A stretch of 64,000 nucleotides of DNA from DASYAN01 sp963727755 (GTDB taxonomy: Bacteria > Chloroflexota > Ktedonobacteria > Ktedonobacterales > Ktedonobacteraceae), in NCBI GenBank assembly GCA_963727755.1, contig CAVSHN010000028.1:1-64000 (forward strand). The letters are read 5' to 3'. Both the position numbers and the translations under genes were made by a program. The notes under the pieces are model-generated. The model was not told the origin of the DNA. It made no database searches and saw only the letters and a list, made by a program, of their open reading frames with translations. Shown here in pieces: positions 18,246 to 26,643 of this stretch (position 1 is its first letter; the number at the start of each line of letters is the position of its first letter).

Positions 18246-19564
18246 GGGAGACCCCTGATATTTATATATGATTTAAATTTTTCTTGGCCTTTTCTTGTAT
18301 ATTGCACTAATTCTCTAATACTTTTGACATCCAAGACATTGGGGTTATCGAAAATGCAAGGACATTCTCCAAGCTCAATAAGAAATTTGTTGAGAACAAG
18401 GGTAGCCGTCCTAACGTTGCCATCGGCAAAAGCATGAAGTTGATCTAAATTTTGGCAACATTCGACCGCTGCAGCTATTTTCTGGTCTGCTATTGTTGAT
18501 GAAGTCTCTACAGTTCCTTTGTTTACAAGCTTAATTCGGTTTTCCACATTTTGAGTTCTTTTGTCATTCTCACCTATTATTTCTAATTTGTCTATCTTCT
18601 CTCTATCATCGAGAGATATTGAAATTCCTATTGATTTACTCTCATTTTTATCAATAGAAATTATTTTATTATAATATTCATCAATAACCGCTTGTACTCC
18701 TTCTCTCAGTTTGCTTAAGCTCATCACTTCTCTTATGTATTTTACTTCTTGATCTAGATCATATGACTTTTTTTCAATTGCCATGAGATTCCTATCAACA
18801 CTATGACTTACCGCACCTATACCTGAATCTTTAGCTATTTCTTGAATTCCAGCTTTTAATTGCTTGATCCTTTTATCAAAGATATTCTCTTTCATAATCT
18901 GAAAAATCTCTTCTTTTATACGCTTTGCCTCTTCAAAATTCTTAAGGATGCGCATCTTCTCTTGTACTTTTGGTGGACTTAGCCTATCTTTGGGATTGCG
19001 CAAGTTACAATTAAAAACATGACCATCGTCATATTTTTTTTGCAGCTCCTGATAACCCTCTTCACTCCAGTTGTTATAGGTTATACCAAAATTCATTGAT
19101 TGACAATAATAAGATGATGTTAGTAATTCTCCTCCTTTATCACGGACATTGCCTGTACAAATCTTATGCAAATGCTCATAAGATTTGTGATCTAATCTTT
19201 CATTAAGTGTCTCAACTACTTGGATAAATCCTCTCATCATACCTCCCATATAACCATGCTCATTCTCAAATCCCAATATACCTCTATCATGGTCTTTGCC
19301 ATCCATAAATAAACGCCATAGCTCGGTCTTGGGAAAGCCTTGAAAGACCTTTAATTGAGATACAGCCTCGTATAAATTCTCTTGAGTCTTTAGAAGGTTC
19401 TCAAGATGTTGGTTACTTAGTCCGTACTTTTCAACCCATCTAGGTGCTTCTGGGCCTAGCTGACTTAACAATTTTTCTCTTACTTCTACTTGTTTTCTCA
19501 AAAAACAAGGAACCTCTTTTGACTCAGGCGGATTTTCTTTGTGCTTTGATTCTGGTTTGTCCAT
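18182..19564 (-). CDS. Fic-like domain protein, degenerate Fic motif
   Basis: A 460-residue soluble protein. Near residue 380 it has LHAFADGNVRTATLVLNKFL, matching the Fic motif HxFx(D/E)GNxRxxR except that the second Gly and the last Arg are changed (GNVRTAT). Such forms occur in effector-like proteins of intracellular bacteria (family knowledge). Residues 1-370 are helical with long charged stretches and no domain I recognise. The coding sequence is visibly more AT-rich than the operon at 1.8-9.2 kb, suggesting transfer. The final ~20 residues derive from the repeat block. AMPylation or another NMP-transfer role is uncertain because the motif is altered. Confidence 0.6.
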   Translation of the reverse strand: MDKPESKHKENPPESKEVPCFLRKQVEVREKLLSQLGPEAPRWVEKYGLSNQHLENLLKTQENLYEAVSQLKVFQGFPKTELWRLFMDGKDHDRGILGFENEHGYMGGMMRGFIQVVETLNERLDHKSYEHLHKICTGNVRDKGGELLTSSYYCQSMNFGITYNNWSEEGYQELQKKYDDGHVFNCNLRNPKDRLSPPKVQEKMRILKNFEEAKRIKEEIFQIMKENIFDKRIKQLKAGIQEIAKDSGIGAVSHSVDRNLMAIEKKSYDLDQEVKYIREVMSLSKLREGVQAVIDEYYNKIISIDKNESKSIGISISLDDREKIDKLEIIGENDKRTQNVENRIKLVNKGTVETSSTIADQKIAAAVECCQNLDQLHAFADGNVRTATLVLNKFLIELGECPCIFDNPNVLDVKSIRELVQYTRKGQEKFKSYINIRGLPLADVIPKLPPSSRFSHMDEA

Positions 19565-19766
19565 ATGTTTAGTTGCGCCTTCTCCATTTTTATCTCTTTT
19601 ACACTAAATTAGCACGCAATAAGATACGGAAAAAGCGTTTGATTACCTGATTTACTAACGCCTAATTAGAGCATACGGGGAATCTGTACGCTCTTTCAAG
19701 GGGAAAAGAGGGACAATTCCTACCTCAATGAACTAGAGAGTAGTCCTTGTCCTTCTAATGGATAAG

Positions 19767-20009
19767 CTATTTCTTTGTATCTAAGCAACTGATCGTCAAG
19801 TAGCCGACAAAGCAGACAATTAAAATCGCCAAGCCCAAGCTGATCTGTCCCGTTCCTAGCCCGAGGCCACCCAGATTAGATGGCCTTCCCATCCAATCTG
19901 CAAATGAAGCACCAAGTGGCCAAGTCACAATATAAGCGAACCAGAAGGCAACAATTTCGTTCAAACCAAACAGCCAGTAGCCCAAAGCTGGTACAGCGAT
20001 CAACGCGGC
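19767..20009 (-). pseudogene. Truncated copy of the COG4705 membrane protein gene
   Basis: The last ~81 codons are nearly identical to the intact gene at 12978-13808. The copy stops abruptly at 20009 (IAVPALGYWLFG side), where unrelated sequence with the secreted-protein gene begins. The duplicated segment includes 19565-19766, matching 12767-12977. Confidence 0.85.
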
Positions 20010-20019
20010 AAGTGGGTAC

Positions 20020-20673
20020 CTAACTTAGCAACTGTGGACTTTCAAAGGAGCTTGGTAACATTTGATAGAAGTACGTATTGGGTTGATCCGATAATTGTTG
20101 TCTGATATAAGGTTTCCAATACGTGCTATCTGGTAAGTCTGTTACACCAAAGGCTCTGAGGATATCTACGGATTTTCGTAGGCAGTTATTAGTATCGAGA
20201 TTGTACCCACTAGTTTCAGCGGTGTAAGCTGCTCCCCTAGCTGCATTTGGATTAGCAAAAGACACATTAGTGCAACGATAGCTCTCGTAGGGGGAGTCAG
20301 CAGATCTCTTAGTTTGGAAGGTATGGACGAGGTCATACCATGTTCCTGTACTTCTCCAGCTGCCATTGTCATGATTGGCAGGTACGATGGGCAATCCTCC
20401 TGGATTTTCGGTGGCACCGAAGGTCCAGGAACCCTCACTATAAGTATAAAATGCCCATCCTACATGTCCCGCTCCGTATAGGGCCTTCGGTGCGAGGATA
20501 AAGCATGCTTTGCCACCAGTGGCATCGTCTACGGATGCTTTCGCAGTGTTTACAAAGATTGGAGAGAACAACATAAATGCGATGGATAGAAAGAGCACTA
20601 CAAATCGAGCATTGCGAGTTATCAATCCCTTACATACTCGCACGCAGTTAGCTTGGCTAGATAATCTCATCAC
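20020..20673 (-). CDS. Secreted protein, possible papain-like fold
   Basis: A 217-residue protein with an N-terminal signal (hydrophobic FVVLFLSIAFMLFSPIF, cleavage plausible after NTAKA). The mature part has GAGHVGWAFYTY and NNCLRKSVDILRAFG, a His-early, Asn-Cys-late arrangement seen in permuted NlpC/P60-like or LRAT-like proteins; I infer this from the pattern only. No neighbour suggests a substrate. It probably acts outside the cell. The 3' end touches the truncated COG4705 copy. Confidence 0.65.
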   Translation of the reverse strand: MMRLSSQANCVRVCKGLITRNARFVVLFLSIAFMLFSPIFVNTAKASVDDATGGKACFILAPKALYGAGHVGWAFYTYSEGSWTFGATENPGGLPIVPANHDNGSWRSTGTWYDLVHTFQTKRSADSPYESYRCTNVSFANPNAARGAAYTAETSGYNLDTNNCLRKSVDILRAFGVTDLPDSTYWKPYIRQQLSDQPNTYFYQMLPSSFESPQLLS

Positions 20674-20995
20674 GTTGTTTCCTTTTCAAGAATAAGCCTA
20701 AAGAGAGCGTTTCTTAACTCTCAAAAAGCCTTGCTGCTTGATTTCTTTTCTATATGCAGGATACCCAATGCAAGAGGTATTTTCCAGGAGGAAAGAGGGA
20801 CAACGTTAGCAGCAAAGAGAGCAACTTCAGGGGTGACCGTCACTTTTTCGCGAGCAGAGGTCTGCGCCAAGGATGAGTGGCAGACGGACGAGAAGACCCG
20901 GAAGATTGAGGAGGAGCAGCAGCAACGGGAGCAGGAGGCTTGGGGCGTATTTTTAAGATCAGGATACGAACAAGTAGAGAACACAAGCGGCATTC

Positions 20996-21619
20996 CTAAC
21001 GTTCGTGCTGGCGCTTACGACGCTGATCGAGACGCTGTTGATGCAAATGGGTTCGTCCTTGCAGAATGGTCTCATCCCAACGGTCATTACAGGCACTGGT
21101 CCGTAAGGCCAACATGGGGTTGACATGCGTTGGGTCCCAATGCATTCCAGGCCCTTTGAGCCGTGCCTGCATGACCACTTTATTGCCACTTTCCACGATG
21201 CCGGAGCCGATTGGCCAGCCTGCGGCTTGATAGTGGGGATACTGCATGCGTGCCTCACGCTTCTGCAGGTACGAGACTTTTTTGGCGATTTCTTCCACGT
21301 CGGGGTGCCTGTCGCGCAGTTGCTGGACATGCCGCAGCATTTCTGATGGTCCGTTGTGCTTGAGGCCATGAAGCAGGCTGGGGAGCCAGTCTTGGGGGAG
21401 AAGCGAACCTGCGGCTTGTGCCAGTTGGCCAATCTGGTTGACATATTCGGCTGCATGGGCAAAATCAAGAATACGTACGGCTTCTTTGCATTGCCTGTCC
21501 ACAAACCCATCAATCCACTCGGCTCCATCCATCACGGCACAGACCTCTTTGGCCTGATCCACTCCCCGGTGGACCAGTTCTCCGCTCGCTTGCTCAGTAA
21601 AGGTTTGGGCATCAAGCAT
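20996..21619 (-). pseudogene. ISKra4-type transposase, C-terminal half
   Basis: A 207-residue frame with CAVMDGAEWIDGFVDRQC near its start and the family signature GWPIGSGIVESGNK and RLKGPGMHW. ISKra4 transposases are about twice as long; the N-terminal half is missing upstream (21620-21780 has no matching frame). So this is a truncated element. The downstream region 20720-20990 carries no gene I can support. Confidence 0.75.
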
Positions 21620-21749
21620 GCGAGAATTGCTTGTTTGGACCTCTTTACTCCATCGTTACAATCTAGAAAAGGCCATCTGCCTTTAGGTATCCTCTACCCA
21701 TTTGCAGTGATGCCCAAACTTGTGCGATAAATCAAAGAATGTTACAGCC

Positions 21750-21763
21750 CCGCACATGTGCGG
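21750..21763. promoter_or_regulatory. Perfect 14-base palindrome before the LLM oxidoreductase
   Basis: CCGCACATGTGCGG is its own reverse complement and lies 29 bases before the next start codon. It could be an operator. A remnant of an IS605-type end hairpin is equally possible, since the IS ends in this window have similar GC-rich stems. Confidence 0.35.
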
Positions 21764-21791
21764 TGAATCTATATTTCTTCAGGAGAAAGAC

Positions 21792-22706
21792 ATGCGTGTA
21801 GGTTTACAAATAGCATTAACGAACAATACACGACAAGATTCCCTGGGCGAATATCTTATTCGCATAGCCGAGCAAGCCGATCGGGCAGGCTTTGCCTCCC
21901 TAGTGATTCCAGATCACTTTTCGCTCCGACCAGAGAGTACGACGTTTCTTCCAAGAGATGGGGGCAATCCCACGGCGGATTTCTTTGAGGCATGGAGTGT
22001 GCTAGCCTTTATTGCAGCTCGCACCAAACGCATCAAGCTCAGCACCCTAGTCTCAGGGATCACGATGCGCTACCCAGCGGTCTTAGTAAAAACGGCGGAC
22101 ACGCTGGACGCGCTCTCCAACGGTCGTGCATATCTGGGAGTGGGTGCAAGTCCGGACTTTGGTGCTGACGAGCATCAACGGATGGGGCTACCATTTCCAT
22201 CTGCGGGTGAGCGAGTTGCACGCCTAGAAGAAGTTCTGCAAATGGCTTTGCAACTCTGGTCAGGCGAGGACAAACCGTTTGAGGGCACCTATTACCAGCT
22301 TGCGAGCACCATTGGCACTCCATTGTTCGTCCAGCGGCCACACCCGCCCATTTTGATTGCGGGTCATGGCAACAAGATGCTACGCTTGATGGCCAAGTAC
22401 GCTGACATAGTTAGCATTGGTTTTGGCCGAGGCCTCGACGACCTGCGGACGAAACTAGAGATTGTGCGCGGGCATTGTCAGGCACTAAACCGTCCATACG
22501 AGCAGATCCAGAAAACAACGCTCTATATGGCACCCATTGCTCATGAAGGTCATCTCGACCCAGAGGCACTCGACTATATCAGAGCACTGGCAGAGCTTGG
22601 TGTCGACGAAGTCATGATCCGCTTTCCCGCTGATCCTGCGAGCTTCGATCTCCTAGCTACTGAACTGATCCCAACCGTAGAAAACATCCCTGTCGCTGGG
22701 CGCTGA
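21792..22706 (+). CDS. LLM class (F420-dependent-type) oxidoreductase
   Basis: A 304-residue luciferase-like monooxygenase-fold protein. It starts MRVGLQIALTNN and has DHFSL near residue 40, the GVGASPDFGADEH segment near 120 and a PPILIAGHG segment near 190, all typical of F420-dependent flavin-type oxidoreductases. The ATG is preceded by AGGAGAAAGAC. It is probably cytosolic; the substrate cannot be told from sequence. No linked F420 biosynthesis genes in the window. Confidence 0.88.
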   Translation: MRVGLQIALTNNTRQDSLGEYLIRIAEQADRAGFASLVIPDHFSLRPESTTFLPRDGGNPTADFFEAWSVLAFIAARTKRIKLSTLVSGITMRYPAVLVKTADTLDALSNGRAYLGVGASPDFGADEHQRMGLPFPSAGERVARLEEVLQMALQLWSGEDKPFEGTYYQLASTIGTPLFVQRPHPPILIAGHGNKMLRLMAKYADIVSIGFGRGLDDLRTKLEIVRGHCQALNRPYEQIQKTTLYMAPIAHEGHLDPEALDYIRALAELGVDEVMIRFPADPASFDLLATELIPTVENIPVAGR

Positions 22707-22756
22707 ATCCTGTGGCTCGTGACAACTCTATCAATCCGAGCCTTGGATCTCATATT

Positions 22757-22794
22757 TCTTAATAGCTTGCTAGCGAACATCCTTTCGCTGGCGA
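22757..22794 (+). terminator. Stem-loop after the LLM gene
   Basis: GCTAGCGAA and TTCGCTGGC can pair (one G-T pair) about 60 bases after the stop. There is no long T-run, so it is a weak terminator candidate. 22800-23200 contains no supported gene; a short minus-strand frame ending SELVMAILASS near 22993 may be a remnant. Confidence 0.3.
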
Positions 22795-23215
22795 GCTACC
22801 AACTCCCCCAGCGTTTTCGACAACGGGGACAGATTTCAACATCCATGCCAAATTCATACACTTTTTGACCTTGTCAGCTTCTCTCCATTTTTGGGACCTC
22901 TCATCTGCTTACCCTGCTTACTCTGCTTTCACGTCCCGAAAGATGGAAGCGACAAGCAAGTCATGCGCTCTAAATAAAGCAAGAACTTATTCTTACGACG
23001 ATGCCAAGATTGCCATGACGAGTTCGCTCCTAGTTTCTAGAGAATCTATTGCAAGGATTGTTTTTTCCTCCTCGATGGGATAAACTTTCCAGTGAGAGCT
23101 GATCAATAGTTTCTCTGTCCAGAAGAGGCATAAAAGCTGAGGTGATGATCGTTGCTTCAGAGAAAGAAGAGAGTCTACAAGACCCACATTAGATGAAAAG
23201 ATGCAAGGAGAACAT

Positions 23216-23719
23216 ATGCACATCTCATTGCCAGTTATTTTCTTGATCGTAATTACTGTAATTATCGCAGGAAGTGCACTCTTGCCACCCACAAGAAAGG
23301 CACGCGCTCGCAAGAAAGGGCAACTCAAAAAGGCACGTCCTATGCGAAAACCATTGGATTACGGTGCTCATATTGCGAGATCGCATGGGCATGAACGAAG
23401 TCCAGAGTGGCACAGAGTGGCAAAGGAGCATCGACTCCGCGAGCCTGCGTGTATGGCTTGTGGTTACAAGGGCAAGAAGTTGCAAGTCCATCATATCAAG
23501 CCCTTCCACCTTCATCCTCATCTGGAACTTGACCCAAACAACCTAATCACGCTCTGTGAAGCGAGGGGCCGAGATCATCACCTCTTGCTTGGCCATCTTG
23601 GCACATGGGAATCATACAATGAGCACATCCATGACGATGTAAAGCGTTTCTACCGCAAGACCGCCGCCCAGATTCGAGCTGATGCTGCTTGGCAGAGAAA
23701 GATGACACAGAGACCATAA
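23216..23719 (+). CDS. Membrane-anchored HNH endonuclease
   Basis: A 167-residue protein with one N-terminal membrane segment (SLPVIFLIVITVIIAGSALL), a very basic linker (RKARARKKGQLKKARP) and an HNH domain with CMACG, VHHIKP and NLITLC. The second ATG is chosen because AAGGAGAAC precedes it at good spacing. HNH nucleases are usually cytosolic; a single-pass anchor is unusual. The predicted topology leaves the basic domain in the cytosol. Confidence 0.75.
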   Translation: MHISLPVIFLIVITVIIAGSALLPPTRKARARKKGQLKKARPMRKPLDYGAHIARSHGHERSPEWHRVAKEHRLREPACMACGYKGKKLQVHHIKPFHLHPHLELDPNNLITLCEARGRDHHLLLGHLGTWESYNEHIHDDVKRFYRKTAAQIRADAAWQRKMTQRP

Positions 23720-23720
23720 T

Positions 23721-23784
23721 CAGGAATCCCGTTTATAAAGTATGTGCTCCTTGTCAGAGTATCAGAAACGAGCGAGAGCGGGCA
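23721..23784 (+). repeat. Detached copy of the hoxX 3' end
   Basis: About 64 bases match the end of the hoxX gene at 28275-28338 (encoding VYKxCAPCQSIRNE). It follows the HNH stop directly, with no other hoxX sequence nearby. It probably marks a rearrangement between the two places. 23785-23950 contains no supported gene. Confidence 0.7.
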
Positions 23785-24153
23785 ATAGCTTTAATTCAAT
23801 GGTATAGAGAATATATACCGAATACTCTGCTGGCCAATTTTATACCACACCTTCCCTCTCTTGCCTACTTATCTCGACAAAACTGGCTAGCAGAGTCAGA
23901 AATCACAGGGGCTTTGGCAATTGCAGTTGCGACTTTATGGGTGGTGAACTGCCTCTATCCTTAACGAGCCAGAGGACCCCTCGCTTTAGCCATGGGGGTG
24001 AATGGCTCTTCCTTATTTGGGGCTGGGGCACAGGGGTACTCTTTCTGTATGACAAAGTGTTCATTTTCATCTCCTGTAGTATGAATATTTATTTATTGAC
24101 ATATGCGCAAAGGTATGGTATGCTATATCTATATTCGTGAAAGGAGCAAACCA

Positions 24154-25329
24154 GTGAGCAAGACGAAGCGAGCATACAAGTATCGGTTCTACCCAACCAA
24201 TGAGCAGAAGCGTATCCTTGCGCAGACGTTCGGATGTTGCCGCTTTGTTTACAACTGGGGGCTTTCCACCCGCAAAACGGCCTACTTCCAACATGGGCAA
24301 AAGTTGACCTATAACGACCTCTCGGCCATGTTGCCCTACTTGAAGCAAGAGCACCCTTGGCTGGCTGATGTTGCGGCTGTTCCATTGCAGCAATCCCTTC
24401 GTCACTTGGACCGTGCCTACAAGAACTTCTTTGAGGGACGCGCCAAGTATCCCACCTGGAAGTGTAAGCAAGGCAACCAGTCGGCTACCTACGTTGGGAC
24501 TGCCTTCAGCCTCTTGGATGGTCAGCTTACTCTTGCCAAGATGAATGAGCCTCTTGCCATCACCTTTCACCGCGCATTCCCCGCCGATCTCAAGCCAAGC
24601 TCGGTCACGGTCTCCAAAGACTGTGCCGATCGCTACTTTGTCTCCATGCTCGTAGAAGAAGAGATCAAACCGAGGCCTTCCACAGATGCACAGGTTGGTC
24701 TGGACCTGGGTCTCAAATCGATGGTGATCCTCTCCACAGGTGAGGCTGTCGGGAACCCCAAGTTCTATGCCCATGATGAGAAGAGATTGGCCAAAGCCCA
24801 GCGTCGGCATGCCAAGAAGAAAAAAGGCGGAAACAACAGGGAGAAAGCCCGACGCAAGGTTTCCCGTGTTCATGCCCGTATCAACGACCGTAGGCGAGAC
24901 TACCAGCACAAACTCTCCACACGCATAGTACACGAAAACCAAGTGATTTGCGTGGAGAGTCTGGCCGTCAAGAACATGGTCAAAAATCACTGTCTGGCCA
25001 AAGCCATCAGTAATGTTGGATGGGGTGAGTTTGTCCGTCAACTGGAATACAAGAGCCAGTGGTACGGACGAACCCTCATCAAAATCGATCGTTGGTATCC
25101 TTCGAGCAAAACGTGCTATGACTGCAAGCATGTGGTAGAAGACCTCCCACTGGATGTGCGTGAATGGGTCTGCCCAAAATGCGGCGTCTGGCACGATAGG
25201 GATATCAACGCCAGTAGAAACATTCTGGCCGAGGGGCTCTCGGTGTCGGCCTGTGGAGGGGGTATCAGACCTGCTCGGGCGAAAGCTCAAACGGGCAACC
25301 CCCAACGAAGCAGGAAAGCTCATTCGTGA
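24154..25329 (+). CDS. tnpB: RNA-guided endonuclease TnpB family protein
   Basis: A 391-residue TnpB, starting at GTG behind AAGGAGCAAACCA. It begins with the OrfB helix-turn-helix region (YKYRFYPTNEQKRIL). The RuvC-like nuclease has GLDLGLKSM, CVESLAVKNM and DRDINASRN, and a zinc finger with CYDCK ... CPKCG lies near residues 325-350. All expected catalytic acids are visible. TnpB proteins are RNA-guided nucleases using an RNA from the element's right end. The long frame on the opposite strand is a shadow. Copy 2 has exactly the same length. Confidence 0.92.
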   Translation: MSKTKRAYKYRFYPTNEQKRILAQTFGCCRFVYNWGLSTRKTAYFQHGQKLTYNDLSAMLPYLKQEHPWLADVAAVPLQQSLRHLDRAYKNFFEGRAKYPTWKCKQGNQSATYVGTAFSLLDGQLTLAKMNEPLAITFHRAFPADLKPSSVTVSKDCADRYFVSMLVEEEIKPRPSTDAQVGLDLGLKSMVILSTGEAVGNPKFYAHDEKRLAKAQRRHAKKKKGGNNREKARRKVSRVHARINDRRRDYQHKLSTRIVHENQVICVESLAVKNMVKNHCLAKAISNVGWGEFVRQLEYKSQWYGRTLIKIDRWYPSSKTCYDCKHVVEDLPLDVREWVCPKCGVWHDRDINASRNILAEGLSVSACGGGIRPARAKAQTGNPQRSRKAHS

Positions 25330-25374
25330 GGCTGAGAAGCCCCCGCATTTATGCGTGGGGAGATGTCACCTAAC
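25200..25374 (+). ncRNA. Putative omega RNA (reRNA) of tnpB copy 1
   Basis: By family knowledge the guide RNA scaffold overlaps the tnpB 3' end and stops at the right end. Here the terminal stem is CCCC-CGCAT-TT-ATGCG-T-GGGG at 25340-25360. Copy 2 has CCCC-TGCC-TTCA-GGCA-T-GGGG at the same place, so stem bases changed in a compensated way. The guide would start after CACCTAAC at 25375. The 5' boundary is a guess. Confidence 0.45.
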
Positions 25375-25380
25375 TAGATT

Positions 25381-26277
25381 TCAATGTGCAACCGTCCAGC
25401 TACCGCCTCCTGCCGAGCCGTTCACCTCACCAGGCAATGTATCACCTGAGTAGGTGTAAAGAAAGTTGCCCATGTACTGAACCTGTAGTCCATTGGGGCC
25501 GGGTACTGCTGCCAGCAGGTCTCGCAGTACTGGACTCACGATCATGAGGGCACTCGGGTCAGCTATAAGTAGTGGGTGCCAAGTAGTAGTACACTTACCT
25601 GTGCAAACGTCCCCTCCCTCGCGGTAATAGAGAGTCAGTTTCTGAGCGTTTGTCAGGATTCCATACTCCATGCCATGAATAGGTGTATCCATGGTACTAA
25701 TCAGTGGAATATAAGGGCTTCCGGTGCTATAATAGTTAGCAGGGGATACTGAAGAGTATACAGCAGTTTCGGTAACTACCCCCGTGTCCACACTACGGCC
25801 ATTCCCGTTCATCTGACCGGGCATTTTATCGCCTGAGTAAGTGTAAAGAAAACGATCGTTATGCTGAACCTGTAGTCCATTGGTAGTGGCTGCTGCTGTC
25901 AATTGGCCTCGCAGTTCTGGCTTCACAGCCATGATGGTGCTCGGATCAGTTATAAGTAGTGGGTGCCAGGTAGTAGTACACCCACCTGTGCAAACGGTCT
26001 TGGGAACATCGGTACCTAGGAAGTAGAAGTAGTAGAGGGTCAGTCCCTGAGCATTTGTCAGGATTTCATACTTTCGGCCATCGATCGATACCTGTCTGGT
26101 GCTAACCAGGGGAGTAGTAGTACTTTTGATGCTATGGTTAACAGAAGGTGTTGAAGAGCTACAGCTTGTGAGTACTACTGCAGCGGTTACGTTCGATACT
26201 ATCAGAACAACAGTCAATAGGCTTATTGGTACTCTATACTCAGATAGAGCCCTTATATACATTGTTATTCGTCTCAT
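25381..26277 (-). CDS. Lipoprotein with two PF03640-type repeat domains
   Basis: A 298-residue protein. The start is placed at MRRITMYIRAL because AAGGAGAG precedes it; an upstream ATG has no such site. The signal ends in a lipobox-like LTSC. Two related domains follow, each with LTNAQxLTLYY, a C-T-x-x-CTTTWHPLL segment and NGLQVQ...FLYTYSGD, matching the secreted repeat family PF03640/COG4315. Probably anchored outside the membrane; function unknown. The tnpB element ends just 7 bases beyond its stop. Confidence 0.8.
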   Translation of the reverse strand: MRRITMYIRALSEYRVPISLLTVVLIVSNVTAAVVLTSCSSSTPSVNHSIKSTTTPLVSTRQVSIDGRKYEILTNAQGLTLYYFYFLGTDVPKTVCTGGCTTTWHPLLITDPSTIMAVKPELRGQLTAAATTNGLQVQHNDRFLYTYSGDKMPGQMNGNGRSVDTGVVTETAVYSSVSPANYYSTGSPYIPLISTMDTPIHGMEYGILTNAQKLTLYYREGGDVCTGKCTTTWHPLLIADPSALMIVSPVLRDLLAAVPGPNGLQVQYMGNFLYTYSGDTLPGEVNGSAGGGSWTVAH

Positions 26278-26415
26278 GAAGGATTCTCTCCTTAATTCAT
26301 TGTCTAAACTAAGCACAACTCTTTTCATCAAAATGATACGTGATCAATGAGGAGTGTTTCAAGCAAAAAAAGGGACATTTGGAAGGAAAAAAGGGACATT
26401 TTACCGTCAGTGCAA

Positions 26416-26480
26416 GATCAAGAGAAAGTGACCTGATCTCTCTCATGCTGAAAAGTCCCGTGTTAACAAACTATCGGTGA
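26416..26480 (+). repeat. Short repeat shared with 28994-29059
   Basis: About 65 bases (AGAGAAAGTGACC...AACAAACTATCGGT) recur upstream of the ISKra4 remnant at 29059. Likely a transposon fragment in the hoxX promoter region; no intact gene. Confidence 0.6.
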
Positions 26481-26643
26481 TCTCCAGCACTTGTCGATAT
26501 ATAAATTCTACTCTATAATCTATAGAGACTCTACAGGTGGGATAGTTCTCTTCTTTCTTCTAGAGGAAGACATGCTTATCCCTTCAGGCCAGTGTCTATG
26601 GCTACATCTTATCAATAGGATCGAAGAACAGAAGGAGCAAATC

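Larger units (their letters stand above)
23955..25374 (+). mobile_element. IS605-type element, tnpB only, copy 1
   Basis: A left-end hairpin at 23977-23997 (CCCC...GGGG), tnpB, then a right-end hairpin at 25340-25360 and the end ATGTCACCTAAC. No tnpA is present, so it is IS1341-like and would need transposition help in trans. Copy 2 is at 44203-45610, inverted. Boundaries are approximate. Confidence 0.75.

Noticed and set aside
20731..21123. 130-residue plus frame
   Set aside because: Mixed composition, spans the junction into the antisense of the ISKra4 transposase, no ribosome site.
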